DNA of 64,000 bases, taken from positions 1 to 64,000 of the forward strand of contig JADJOD010000027.1 of NCBI GenBank assembly GCA_016713985.1. The letters run 5' to 3'. Below, piece after piece: positions 8,537 to 16,660 of the stretch. Both the position numbers and the translations under genes were made by a program. The notes beneath the pieces are model-generated. The model was not told where the DNA came from. It searched no databases and saw only the letters and a list, made by a program, of their open reading frames with translations. Origin of the DNA: Lewinellaceae bacterium. GTDB lineage: Bacteria; Bacteroidota; Bacteroidia; Chitinophagales; Saprospiraceae. How positions within the stretch are numbered: position 1 is the first letter of the stretch; each line of letters starts with the position of its first letter.

Positions 8537-10338
8537 ATGAAATACAAAGCCTTCATCTCCTATCGCCACACCGAAAACGGCCGCCGCCACGCCATCGCGC
8601 TCGAAACGGCGCTGAAACGCTACGCCAAACCCACACTCGCCCGCCCGATGAAAATCTTCCGGGACGAAAAACATTTCAAACCCGACATCAGTCTGCCGAA
8701 ACTGATCCAGGATGGGTTGGAAAACTCCGAATACCTGGTTTTTCTCGCCGAAAAGGCTTCCGCCGAATCGCCGTGGTGCGGTCAGGAACTGGAGCAGTGG
8801 TGCAACCCTGAAAAACTCAACCGCACCCAAAACCTCATCATCGCGCTGATAGACGATGATTTTGCGACCAACGAAACGCACAACGATATCGATTGGGAAA
8901 AAACCACCGCTTTACCCGCTCTGCTCCAGCCTTACCTGACTTCCATCCCGCTCTACATGGACTTGCGCTGGGCGAAAAGTGCGACCGACACCGACTTGCA
9001 ACACCCCAAATACCGCCACGAAATCAACGCGCTCGCCGCCCGGCTGCGCGGCGTAAACCCGGAGGATTTGAATGATGAGGAGATTCAGGTTTTTCGGCGG
9101 AATATCCGGCTGCGGAACGGGGCAATTGGGGTGCTGCTGGCGATGTTGGGGGTGTCGGTGGGGGCGGCTTGGTGGGCAATAAAGCAGCAAGGCATCGCTG
9201 CAACAAATGCCAGTGAAGCCAATAAGCAACGATTGGTTGCAGAAAAACAGACTGCTTTGGCAATAAAAAACGAGCAGAAAGCGAATGAAAAAACTGCTGA
9301 AGCCCAGCGAAATCTTGACAAGGCCATTGCCGCAGAAGAACAAACAAGGCAGGCATTAATACAAGTTCAAAATGAAAAAAACGCTACCGAAGCGCAAAGG
9401 CGAGAAGCACAAAAGAATTTTGAAAATGCAGAACGGGAGCGGAAAAGAGCAGAAAGTCAGTTAGCTGCAACTAAGCTTACATCAATTAGAAAACTACCTG
9501 AAAACTAAGCCTCCAAAGCCTGCAATCGCTAAATTTAAGCATTACCGATATCAGCGTCCTTCCTCCCGAAATTGGGAATCTTCAAAACTTACAGTCGCTG
9601 GATTTGAATGACAATCAATTGAGCAACATTCCCAATGAGATTGTAAGGCTCCAAAACTTGCAATCTCTGGATTTGAGCGACAATCAGTTCAGCAAATTTC
9701 CAACTGAGGTTGTACAACTCCAAAACTTGCAATCGCTGAATTTACAGTTTAATCAACTAAGCAGCTTGCCTGCCGAAATCGGAAATATCAAGAACTTAAA
9801 AAACTGGATTTGTATCGCAATGAATTGCACAAATTGCCCGCCGAGATTAGGAACCTTGAAAGTCTAGAAGAACTGTATCTAAGCACCAACCAATTGGATA
9901 GTCTTCCTCCTGAAATTGGAAAACTTAAAAGCCTTACAATTGTTGGACTTGGATGATAATCAATTGAGCGGCCTTCCTCCCGAAATTGGCGGTCTTCAAA
10001 ATCTGCAATCGCTAAATTTAAGTATCAATCAATTAAGTGACTTCCCTGCTGAGATAATTCGTAATCTCAAAAACTTGCAGATACTGGACTTGAGCGATAA
10101 TCAGTTGAGCAGCCTCTCCGCTGAAATTAGCAAACTTCAAAACTTGCACACGCTGAAGCTGAGTACTAATAAATTTAGTAGTCTGCCAGTAGATGTTCTA
10201 AAACAAATGCCAAATCTAAGAAATTTAGTTTTGAAAGATAATCGAGGCGGTATCCCTAATCCCCTTAAAAAAGAAGATATAGAAGCTTTACGTCAAGCTA
10301 TTCCTTGGTGTAAAATAGTGTGGGAGGAAAATGACTGA
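8537..10338 (+). CDS. TIR-transmembrane-coiled coil-LRR protein (three frame breaks)
   Basis: The start at 8537 (MKYKAFISYRHTENGRRH) places the TIR domain at the N-terminus; an upstream in-frame ATG at 8450 adds unconserved residues. TIR spans ~1-130, with SPWCGQELEQW supplying a Glu (residue 84) at the usual NADase position. One membrane helix (GAIGVLLAMLGVSVGAAWWA, ~194-214) is followed by an Ala/Lys/Glu/Gln coiled coil to ~320, then leucine-rich repeats of the LxxLxSLDLSDNQLSxLPxEI type. Frames shift at A-runs 9501-9504 (-1), 9798-9803 (-1) and 9927-9930 (+1). Correcting these gives one 600-aa protein with unbroken LRRs. TIR proteins often act in NAD+-depleting immunity; LRRs usually sense a ligand. 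Whether the gene is intact depends on those runs. Confidence 0.75.
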
Positions 10339-10517
10339 AAAAAGTGTGGAAGGAGAAGGCGGAGTGAGGGGAAGTCTGAACCGGGATGGGCAGGATTGAT
10401 AAAAGATTTTATAGGATGGCGATGAAGCAAATAATCCTATCAAATCTTTTTGTATCGAGGAAATCATGGTTCGGCCAATGGAAAAGCGATAAGAAAAAGG
10501 ATTGGAGCAAAGATTCT
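10339..10517. other. Intergenic gap with no recognised element
   Basis: 179 bp between the convergent LRR gene and the PIN toxin gene. Short open frames here overlap the toxin gene and show no family features. Confidence 0.6.
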
Positions 10518-10994
10518 TCAATCCGAATCCCCGGGCTTCCGCTCTTCAAGCCGAAGTCTTGCCCGCCATTCCGCTAATTCTTTTGTGGTGATGCACTTCG
10601 TGTAGCCTTTGGCAATCAAACCTTTGCGAAGTCTGACATCGCCCGTCCAAAGCCTGCCGTCCATAAATTCGTTCAAGGCCACATAAGAAACATCGTCGGG
10701 GTCTATATCCCGGAACCAACGCCGCGCTTTTGTGCCAAAACTCAAAGGGATGGATCCTTCCGGTACGAAGGTCAACCGCTGAAACAATTTTTCAACAAGC
10801 GATTCGATTTCTGCTGCGGATAAACCCGAAATCTCGACGAGTTTGGGTTGGTGGTTTTCAATTTCCTGCCGGAGGAATTCGGTGGCATAAAATCGGAAGA
10901 ACCTGCGCGAAGTCAGCAGCAAATTCCCAATCTGACTGTTTACGTTGAGAACACCGCTGAACAAAATGTTCGCGTCAACTACGATGATGTTCAT
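10518..10994 (-). CDS. PIN-domain ribonuclease, probable type II toxin
   Basis: 158 residues beginning MNIIVVDANILFSGVL, the first acidic motif of PIN nucleases. Further acidic motifs are DPDDVSYVALNEF and WTGDVRLRKGL, which fit the metal-binding Asp set of the family. PIN toxins cleave RNA, often tRNA or rRNA, when not held by their antitoxin. The gene begins inside the 3' end of the upstream small gene (20-bp overlap), the usual antitoxin-toxin order. The sequence resembles the PIN_2 subgroup (about 135-160 aa), but the target cannot be deduced. Confidence 0.85.
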   Translation of the reverse strand: MNIIVVDANILFSGVLNVNSQIGNLLLTSRRFFRFYATEFLRQEIENHQPKLVEISGLSAAEIESLVEKLFQRLTFVPEGSIPLSFGTKARRWFRDIDPDDVSYVALNEFMDGRLWTGDVRLRKGLIAKGYTKCITTKELAEWRARLRLEERKPGDSD

Positions 10995-11199
10995 CTTTCA
11001 GGAACTTGTCTTTGTTCGCTTCCCACCAACCTTTTTTAACTGATTTCGCCAATTGGTTCACATCCTTCTGCGTGGCTTTGCTTTTAAGCGTGACTTCCCG
11101 GTAAAAAAGGTAGTCCAGCAAATCTTGCACTTCCATAAAAGTCATCATGGATGTTGGAATCCGAATGACAGTCTTTGTGCTCGTGCGTTCTATAACCAT
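10975..11199 (-). CDS. Probable antitoxin of the PIN toxin
   Basis: 74 residues (MVIERTSTKTVIRIPTSMMT onward), basic and Lys-rich at the C-terminus, ending in DKFLKDEHHRS. The N-terminal TKTVIRIPTS strand looks like a ribbon-helix-helix or AbrB-like DNA-binding start, but no family is certain. It overlaps the toxin start by 20 bp and is the first gene of the pair, as expected for an antitoxin that autoregulates. The call rests on gene order, size and the PIN partner. Confidence 0.7.
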   Translation of the reverse strand: MVIERTSTKTVIRIPTSMMTFMEVQDLLDYLFYREVTLKSKATQKDVNQLAKSVKKGWWEANKDKFLKDEHHRS

Positions 11200-11257
11200 T
11201 TTTGAAAAAATTTCTACAAAAATACGGATTTTCAGCTCGATTCAAAAAAGAATCGCC

Positions 11258-13705
11258 TCACACCGGATCCACATCCACCCCCACCAACACCTGCCCGAAG
11301 CCCGGCCTGCCGCCCATGACCTCGATGGAATGCCGGATCAGTTTTTTGGTATTCGACAGCAGCGGCGCCGATTTTTCCAATTTCAGCATGATTTCCTCCG
11401 CGTAAAGGCCCCGGACGCGCGGGATATGCGGAACGACCGGCCCCAGCACCCGCTCTCCGAGTTTTTCTTTCAGCAGATTTCCAAAAAAAGCCGCCGCGTC
11501 GTGGATGATTTTGGGGTCTTTGTGCCGCAGGGTGAGGTGGATCAGGCGGAAAAACGGCGGATAACGAAATTCGCGGCGCTCGTTCATTTCGCGCAGGATA
11601 AATCCTTTAAAGTCGCCGTTCAGCACCTCCTGCAACACCGGGTGGGCGGGGTTGTAAGCCTGCATCAGCACTTTTCCACGTTTGTTTTTTCGCCCGGCGC
11701 GCCCGGCCACCTGGGTCAGCAGTTGGTAGGCGCGTTCGCCGGCGCGGAAGTCGGGGAAGCGCACCAGCTGGTCGGCAGCGAGCACACCCACGATGCCGAC
11801 ATTGTCGAAATCGAGGCCTTTGGTGACCATTTGGGTGCCCACGAGGATATCGATCCGTTTTTCTTCAAAATCGTTGAGCAGGTTGGACAGGTTTGTTTTG
11901 GAGCCGGCGGTGTCCAAATCCATACGCCCGATCCGGGCTTTGGGCAGGAAGAGTTTGAGTTCGTCTTCAATTTTTTCCGTGCCGAAACTCAGCAGCGTGA
12001 TCTTGCCGCTTCCGCAGGCAGGGCACACACTCACGGGTTCTTTCTGGTAGCCGCAGTAGTGGCATTGCAGGCGATTGCTGTGTTTGTGGTAGGTAAGGCT
12101 CACGTCGCAGTGCCGGCACATGGCCGTCCAGCCGCAGGTCTGGCATTCCAGAATGGGCGAGTATCCGCGGCGGTTCTGGAACAGGATGGCCTGCTCACCC
12201 TGGTCGAGCGCGGTTTGCAAAGCCTCCATCAGGGGGGTGGAAAAAATGCTCTGCATCTGTTTTTTCTTCATCTGGTCGCGCAGGTCAACCGGCTGCATTT
12301 CAGGCAGTTGCAGCCCGCCGAAGCGTTCGTTCAATTCCACCAGTCCGTACTTGCCGGTCTGGGCGTTGTGGTAACTTTCTAAGGAAGGTGTGGCGGTGCC
12401 GAGCAGGGTTTTGGCCCCGTAGAGTTTGGCTAAATAGATGGCTGTGTCGCGGGCGTGGTATCTCGGAGCGGGGTCGTATTGTTTGAAGGAACTGTCGTGT
12501 TCTTCATCGACGATGATCAGTTGCAGGTTGCGGAAAGGCAGGAAAAGTCCCGAACGCGCAGCCATGATGACGGCCTGACCGGCGGCGGCGCTGCGCCAGA
12601 TCTCCACCCGTTCGTTGTAATTGATCTTTGAATGATACACCGATATGTCGCTGCCGAGAATACGTTGCAGGCGACCCACCAACTGGGTGGTCAGGGCGAT
12701 TTCGGGCAGCAGGTACAACACCTGGCCGCCGTTTTTTATCACATCCCGGATCAGTTCGAGGTAGACGCGTGTTTTTCCGCTGCCGGTGACGCCGTGCAGG
12801 AGTGTGACGTCTTTTTCCAAAAAACAATGCCCGATCTCGCGGACGGCGCGCGTTTGTTCAGCCGACAATTCTCCTGCGGCGTTCAATTCGTCTTCGTAGC
12901 CGCTCAAACGGCTGATTTCGCGTTCGTAGGTTTCCAGAACGCCTTTTTTCACCAACGTTTGCAGGGAAGACGGCGATACGTCGGCTTTGTGCAGGAGTTC
13001 CTGTTTGAGTACAAAGGGTTGCCGGCGGCTGAGGGTCATGTAAGCCATCAGTATTTCGACCTGCCGTTCCTTTTTTTGCAGTTCGTTAAAAACCTCGCGC
13101 AGCAGGTCGGGCTGCGTGTGGTAGGGTTCTGCCAGCCGGATGGCCGTTACTTTTTTGGGCCGGAATTTTTCCTGGAGGTCTTCCCGCAAAAACAACACGC
13201 CTTTATTGAGCAGTTCCTGGATGACCGGGAACACCGTTTTTTTGTTGAGGATCTTCCGGGCGTCGTCCACCGTCACCTCGTTTTGGATGTGCAGCGCTTC
13301 GGCGATCAGGTATTCGTCGTTGCCGAGGGTGGAAAAATCGTCGCCAAAGTCGGCATTAAAAACCAATTTGGTTTCGCTGGTGAGTTTGAGGTGGCCGGGC
13401 AGGGCGGCCTGCATCACTTCTCCGAGGGTGCAACAGTAATAATCGGCCAGCCAGTCCCAAAGCGTGAGTTGCTGGGGCGTGACGACGGTCACTTCGTCCA
13501 ACACGGCGATGACGGGTTTGGTGCGGTAGTCCGGCGTTTCATCATGGACCCGTTTTACGAGGCCGCTGTACAATTTGCTTGGCCCGAACTGAACCTCCAC
13601 CCGCACGCCGGGTTTCATCAACGGCGCCAGTTCTTCCGGTACGGAGTAGGTGTAACTGCGTTTGGGCAGTGGAATGGGCAGGATGATTTCAGCGAAAATG
13701 GACAT
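11258..13705 (-). CDS. priA: Primosomal protein N' (replication restart helicase PriA)
   Basis: 815 residues, within the usual PriA range (730-820). The N-terminal 3'-DNA-binding domain starts MSIFAEIILPIPLPKRSYTY. A DEAH-type helicase core follows with Walker A GVTGSGKTRVYLEL, Walker B IVDEEHDSS and motif GTATPSLES. The two zinc-binding knuckles are visible as CQTCGWTAMCRHC and CHYCGYQKEPVSVCPAC, and QVAGRAGR is the conserved helicase motif VI region. It reloads the replisome at collapsed forks. Divergent from the infC operon, with ~160 bp between them. Confidence 0.97.
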   Translation of the reverse strand: MSIFAEIILPIPLPKRSYTYSVPEELAPLMKPGVRVEVQFGPSKLYSGLVKRVHDETPDYRTKPVIAVLDEVTVVTPQQLTLWDWLADYYCCTLGEVMQAALPGHLKLTSETKLVFNADFGDDFSTLGNDEYLIAEALHIQNEVTVDDARKILNKKTVFPVIQELLNKGVLFLREDLQEKFRPKKVTAIRLAEPYHTQPDLLREVFNELQKKERQVEILMAYMTLSRRQPFVLKQELLHKADVSPSSLQTLVKKGVLETYEREISRLSGYEDELNAAGELSAEQTRAVREIGHCFLEKDVTLLHGVTGSGKTRVYLELIRDVIKNGGQVLYLLPEIALTTQLVGRLQRILGSDISVYHSKINYNERVEIWRSAAAGQAVIMAARSGLFLPFRNLQLIIVDEEHDSSFKQYDPAPRYHARDTAIYLAKLYGAKTLLGTATPSLESYHNAQTGKYGLVELNERFGGLQLPEMQPVDLRDQMKKKQMQSIFSTPLMEALQTALDQGEQAILFQNRRGYSPILECQTCGWTAMCRHCDVSLTYHKHSNRLQCHYCGYQKEPVSVCPACGSGKITLLSFGTEKIEDELKLFLPKARIGRMDLDTAGSKTNLSNLLNDFEEKRIDILVGTQMVTKGLDFDNVGIVGVLAADQLVRFPDFRAGERAYQLLTQVAGRAGRKNKRGKVLMQAYNPAHPVLQEVLNGDFKGFILREMNERREFRYPPFFRLIHLTLRHKDPKIIHDAAAFFGNLLKEKLGERVLGPVVPHIPRVRGLYAEEIMLKLEKSAPLLSNTKKLIRHSIEVMGGRPGFGQVLVGVDVDPV

Positions 13706-13785
13706 TTCATCTCGGTATTTCGGCCTAAACGTAAAACAAAAAATTTTTTATGTGCCTGTCAATCTACGGAACCGCAGAATAAGTT

Positions 13786-13793
13786 TATTTTTG
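13786..13793 (+). promoter_or_regulatory. Promoter -7 box for infC operon
   Basis: TATTTTTG matches TAnnTTTG. Transcription would start near 13799, giving a ~68-nt leader. A clear -33 TTG is not visible at the right spacing. Confidence 0.5.
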
Positions 13794-13811
13794 TGTCACT
13801 CTAAAACAAAC

Positions 13812-13848
13812 GGGTACGCCGCCTCGGTTCAGCGTACCCCCTTTTTTT
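13812..13848 (+). promoter_or_regulatory. Attenuator-like terminator hairpin in the infC leader
   Basis: Stem GGGTACGC (13812-13819) / GCGTACCC (13832-13839) with a 12-nt loop, followed directly by CCTTTTTTT. It ends 18 bp before the infC start. No gene reading into it from upstream on this strand exists (priA is divergent), so it is best explained as a conditional terminator in the leader. Regulation by L20, as in the Bacillus subtilis infC-rpmI-rplT leader, is an inference. Confidence 0.65.
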
Positions 13849-13866
13849 CATCAAACCATTCTCTAA

Positions 13867-14532
13867 TTGGCTTTTAAACCTTTCCGACCCAAACCTCCCG
13901 GCAACCGCCCTTCCGGACCCCGTCCCGGCGGCGGTGGCGGACGCCCGTTCAACCGCGGCCCGCGTCCTCCCGAACACAACATCAACGAATTTATTCGGGT
14001 ATCTGAAGTCCGGCTTGTGGGCGACAACCTCGATGAAATCAGCGAAGTGGCCGGCCAAACCATTGAACCGGGCGTTTTTTCTACCTCCAAACTGCAAAAA
14101 TGGGCAGAAGAACTTGGACTTGACCTGGTAGAAATTTCTCCCAACGCCGACCCGCCGGTAGTGCGGATCGTGGATTACAATAAATTCCTTTACCAGAAGA
14201 AAAAACGGGAAAAGGAACTGAAGGCGAATGCCGTCAAGGTGGAATTGAAAGAAATTCGATTCGGCCCGGAGACCGGCGAACACGACTTCGATTTTAAAGT
14301 GCGCCACGCTAAAAACTTCCTGAAAGAAGGCAACAAGGTGAAAGCATACGTGCAGTTCAGGGGCCGCGCCATTGTATTTAAGGACCGCGGCGAGTTGCTG
14401 CTGCTCCGGTTTATGAAAGAACTGGAAGAGTTTGGTACGGCGGAACAACTTCCCCGGATGGAAGGCAAACGGATGAATGTCATCCTCACGCCGAAAAAAA
14501 CCGGCGGCGCCCCCAAGAAAAAAGAAGAATAA
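13867..14532 (+). CDS. infC: Translation initiation factor IF-3
   Basis: 221 residues with the IF-3 hallmarks INEFIRVSEVRLVGDN, the DLVEISPNADPPVVRIVDYNKF linker region and a C-terminal domain with KEIRFGPETGEHDFDFKVRHA. It carries an N-terminal extension of ~35 residues rich in Pro, Gly and Arg. The frame has a TAA immediately before the TTG at 13867, so TTG is the earliest possible start. Unusual start codons are typical of infC (AUU in Escherichia coli) and allow IF-3 to repress its own translation. It is the first gene of infC-rpmI-rplT and is preceded by a terminator-like leader hairpin. Confidence 0.95.
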   Translation: MAFKPFRPKPPGNRPSGPRPGGGGGRPFNRGPRPPEHNINEFIRVSEVRLVGDNLDEISEVAGQTIEPGVFSTSKLQKWAEELGLDLVEISPNADPPVVRIVDYNKFLYQKKKREKELKANAVKVELKEIRFGPETGEHDFDFKVRHAKNFLKEGNKVKAYVQFRGRAIVFKDRGELLLLRFMKELEEFGTAEQLPRMEGKRMNVILTPKKTGGAPKKKEE

Positions 14533-14575
14533 GGAGCGGGTCCGCACTTTATTTCCGAACAATTTTGAACTTTTC

Positions 14576-14606
14576 TTTTGCGCTTCGTGCGAGGGTGCTA
14601 CCTTTG
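14576..14606 (+). promoter_or_regulatory. Strong Bacteroidota-type promoter for rpmI-rplT
   Basis: TTTTG at 14576-14580 and TACCTTTG at 14599-14606 with 18 bp between them match the -33/-7 consensus of the Bacteroidota primary sigma factor. Transcription should start near 14612, about 27 nt before rpmI, so the two ribosomal proteins can be made independently of infC. Confidence 0.75.
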
Positions 14607-14638
14607 CGCTCCATTTTTCAACACACATCGTTTTTGTT

Positions 14639-14833
14639 ATGCCGAAGATGAAAACCCATTCCAGCGCCAAGAAGCGTTTCAAGGTGACTGGTACAGGTAA
14701 AGTAAAGCGTAATCGCGCCAGGCTCCGCCACATCGCGAGCTCGAAAACGAAAAAACAAACGCGTCATTTGCGTGGCAGCGTGGTTGTCGATCAGTCGGAA
14801 CACGCACGCATCGAAAGACTGCTGGCTATTTGA
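14639..14833 (+). CDS. rpmI: 50S ribosomal protein L35 (bL35)
   Basis: 64 residues, MPKMKTHSSAKKRFKVTGTG followed by a strongly basic chain, the standard length and signature of L35. The open frame extends upstream, but the ATG at 14639 gives the conserved N-terminus and lies just after a strong promoter. It sits between infC and rplT in the classic order. Confidence 0.98.
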   Translation: MPKMKTHSSAKKRFKVTGTGKVKRNRARLRHIASSKTKKQTRHLRGSVVVDQSEHARIERLLAI

Positions 14834-14880
14834 GCCCGCCGTCCCGCAGACGTATTTTGTATTTCGTTTCAAGAGCACCC

Positions 14881-14900
14881 AAACTCCCGAAAGCGGGAGT
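14881..14900 (+). terminator. Hairpin between rpmI and rplT
   Basis: AACTCCCGAAAGCGGGAGTT forms an 8-bp stem with a 4-nt loop, followed by CATTCTTTCATTTTTT. It may be a partial terminator or an RNA-processing or L20-binding site within the operon. Confidence 0.55.
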
Positions 14901-15020
14901 TCATTCTTTCATTTTTTAACGAGGATACCGGATAAAGCATTGAAATTGGAAGTTGGAATTTGTTTTTGACGATTTTCAGCCCATGTTCAATCCCGGTATT
15001 GTACTAAAAAATTCTTATTC

Positions 15021-15374
15021 ATGCCAAGAGCAACCAACAACCCGGCCAGTCGCGCCCGCCGGAAAAAAATCATGTTAGCCGCCCGCGGCTTTTTCGGCGC
15101 CCGTTCAAAAGTCTACACCGTAGCAAAAAACACGCTGGAAAAAGGCTGGCAGTACGCGTTCCGCGACCGCAAGTTTAAAAAACGCACCTTTCGCCGCTTG
15201 TGGATAGCCCGTATCAACGCCGCTACCCGCGCCGAAGGAATCAGCTACAGCCGTTTTATCCACGCTTTGGGGCAAAAAGGCATCGGTCTCAACCGCAAGG
15301 CTTTGGCCGACCTGGCGCTCAACCATCCCGCGGCTTTTAAAGCCATCGTGGATGCCGTAAAAACAAAAGGATAA
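15021..15374 (+). CDS. rplT: 50S ribosomal protein L20 (bL20)
   Basis: 117 residues, MPRATNNPASRARRKKIMLA onward with ARGFFGARSKVYTVAKN and the RRLWIARINAATR segment, the full normal length of L20. L20 is an early 23S rRNA assembly protein and in several bacteria represses this operon. A GC-rich terminator hairpin follows at 15401-15434. Confidence 0.98.
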   Translation: MPRATNNPASRARRKKIMLAARGFFGARSKVYTVAKNTLEKGWQYAFRDRKFKKRTFRRLWIARINAATRAEGISYSRFIHALGQKGIGLNRKALADLALNHPAAFKAIVDAVKTKG

Positions 15375-15400
15375 AATACCCTTTTTCGATCCGGAATATG

Positions 15401-15434
15401 GAGCGGGGAGTTGGCTTTGTGCCGGCTCCCCGCT
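15401..15434 (+). terminator. Terminator after rplT
   Basis: Stem AGCGGGGAG / CTCCCCGCT with a 16-nt loop, followed by TAACTTTTC, 26 bp after the rplT stop. Confidence 0.7.
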
Positions 15435-15585
15435 TAACTTTTCAGGACAACCGGCGACAGAGAATCTTAAATATTTACGATTCTTCAGAAAAATGACGAA
15501 AATGCCGGAACTTTCCCCTCGTTTACAATCAATCCTTTCACAATTCAATTTCCAAACCGGTTTTCACATTCAACAACCAGTAACT

Positions 15586-16395
15586 ATGAAAAAAACTGTA
15601 CTCCTGCTGTGTGCTTTTGCCTGGGTGGCTGTAGCGAATGCTCAAACAACATGTACCCGGGATTCCTCTATTCTGATCTCCGGCGCCATTGTTTCTCCCT
15701 GGTACTGGACGCCCGACAGCCCTTATATTCAAACCAAACCGGCGTGTCTCAATGAACCGTACAGCCAGTCCGTAACTTTCAACGTGCCGGATACCATCAG
15801 CAACCTGCCCGGTGTGCCGATTCCGATCCCGATCAACAACCTGTCTATTGCTACCTCCAACGCTATTGTTGGTCTGCCCACCGGACTTACCTATTCCTGC
15901 GATCCGCCGAACTGTGTGTTCAATAAAAATACGCTGGGCTGCGTACTGATCTACGGAACACCCACAGGTCTGGCGGATACGGCTGACCTGTCCATCAAGG
16001 TGTCGATTTCGTCTCCTTCTTTTCCGTTCCCGATCGGGCCGCTCGATTTTCCGAGTATTATTGCGCCTACCGCGCATTATTACATCGAAGTAAGGCCTGC
16101 GGGCCAGTGCGCCGTCGGTACCAATGACCTGAGCGGCCAGCTTGCCGAGGTAAAAAACAGTCCCAATCCCTTCGGCGACCAGACGGTGATCAGCATCGAG
16201 TCGAATGTGAGCGGGGAATTCCGGTTCGAAGTCTTCAACCTGACCGGCCAGCGTATGCACAGCCAGTCCGTTAATTTGCTGACGGGTTCCAACCAGTTTA
16301 CCTTCGAAGCGGGCGATTTGCCCAATGGCGCGTACTATTTCACCATCGGAAACACCGAAGGTATGGTGTCGCGGATGATGGTGATCGCACGGTAG
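15586..16395 (+). CDS. Small secreted T9SS protein
   Basis: 269 residues. The start at 15586 (MKKTVLLLCAFAWVAVANAQ) gives a clean signal peptide; the open frame runs 93 bp further up without conservation. The mature part is short, with four or more Cys (TTCTRDSS, TYSCDPPNCVFN) and a putative Ig-like fold containing FNVPDTISNLPGVPIPIP. The last ~75 residues (SPNPFGDQTVISI to MMVIAR) are a T9SS type A sorting domain. It is similar in opening pattern to the next gene (Cys-rich start, then a description-like beta domain), so they may be distant paralogs. Function unknown. Confidence 0.75.
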   Translation: MKKTVLLLCAFAWVAVANAQTTCTRDSSILISGAIVSPWYWTPDSPYIQTKPACLNEPYSQSVTFNVPDTISNLPGVPIPIPINNLSIATSNAIVGLPTGLTYSCDPPNCVFNKNTLGCVLIYGTPTGLADTADLSIKVSISSPSFPFPIGPLDFPSIIAPTAHYYIEVRPAGQCAVGTNDLSGQLAEVKNSPNPFGDQTVISIESNVSGEFRFEVFNLTGQRMHSQSVNLLTGSNQFTFEAGDLPNGAYYFTIGNTEGMVSRMMVIAR

Positions 16396-16399
16396 TATT

Positions 16400-16546
<147 letters not shown>

Positions 16547-16660
16547 CTCCTCTTTAATCAACCGGTCTCATTGAGAAGTCGTTGCCGCCTTTCGGCTTTG
16601 TTTATCCTCTTTCCTTCCTTCGCGCAACGTATTTTTTCACACTTCAAAACCGGTTGTTAT

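Noticed and set aside
9604..10338. Two independent LRR proteins starting at TTG codons (9604 and 9916)
   Set aside because: The LRR pattern runs unbroken through both and into the TIR frame when three A-runs are corrected.
11147..13804. Two long plus-strand frames (411 and 390 aa)
   Set aside because: Both are antisense to priA, whose zinc and helicase motifs are complete.
13801..14733. 310-aa minus-strand open frame
   Set aside because: Antisense to infC and the start of rpmI; no conserved motif.
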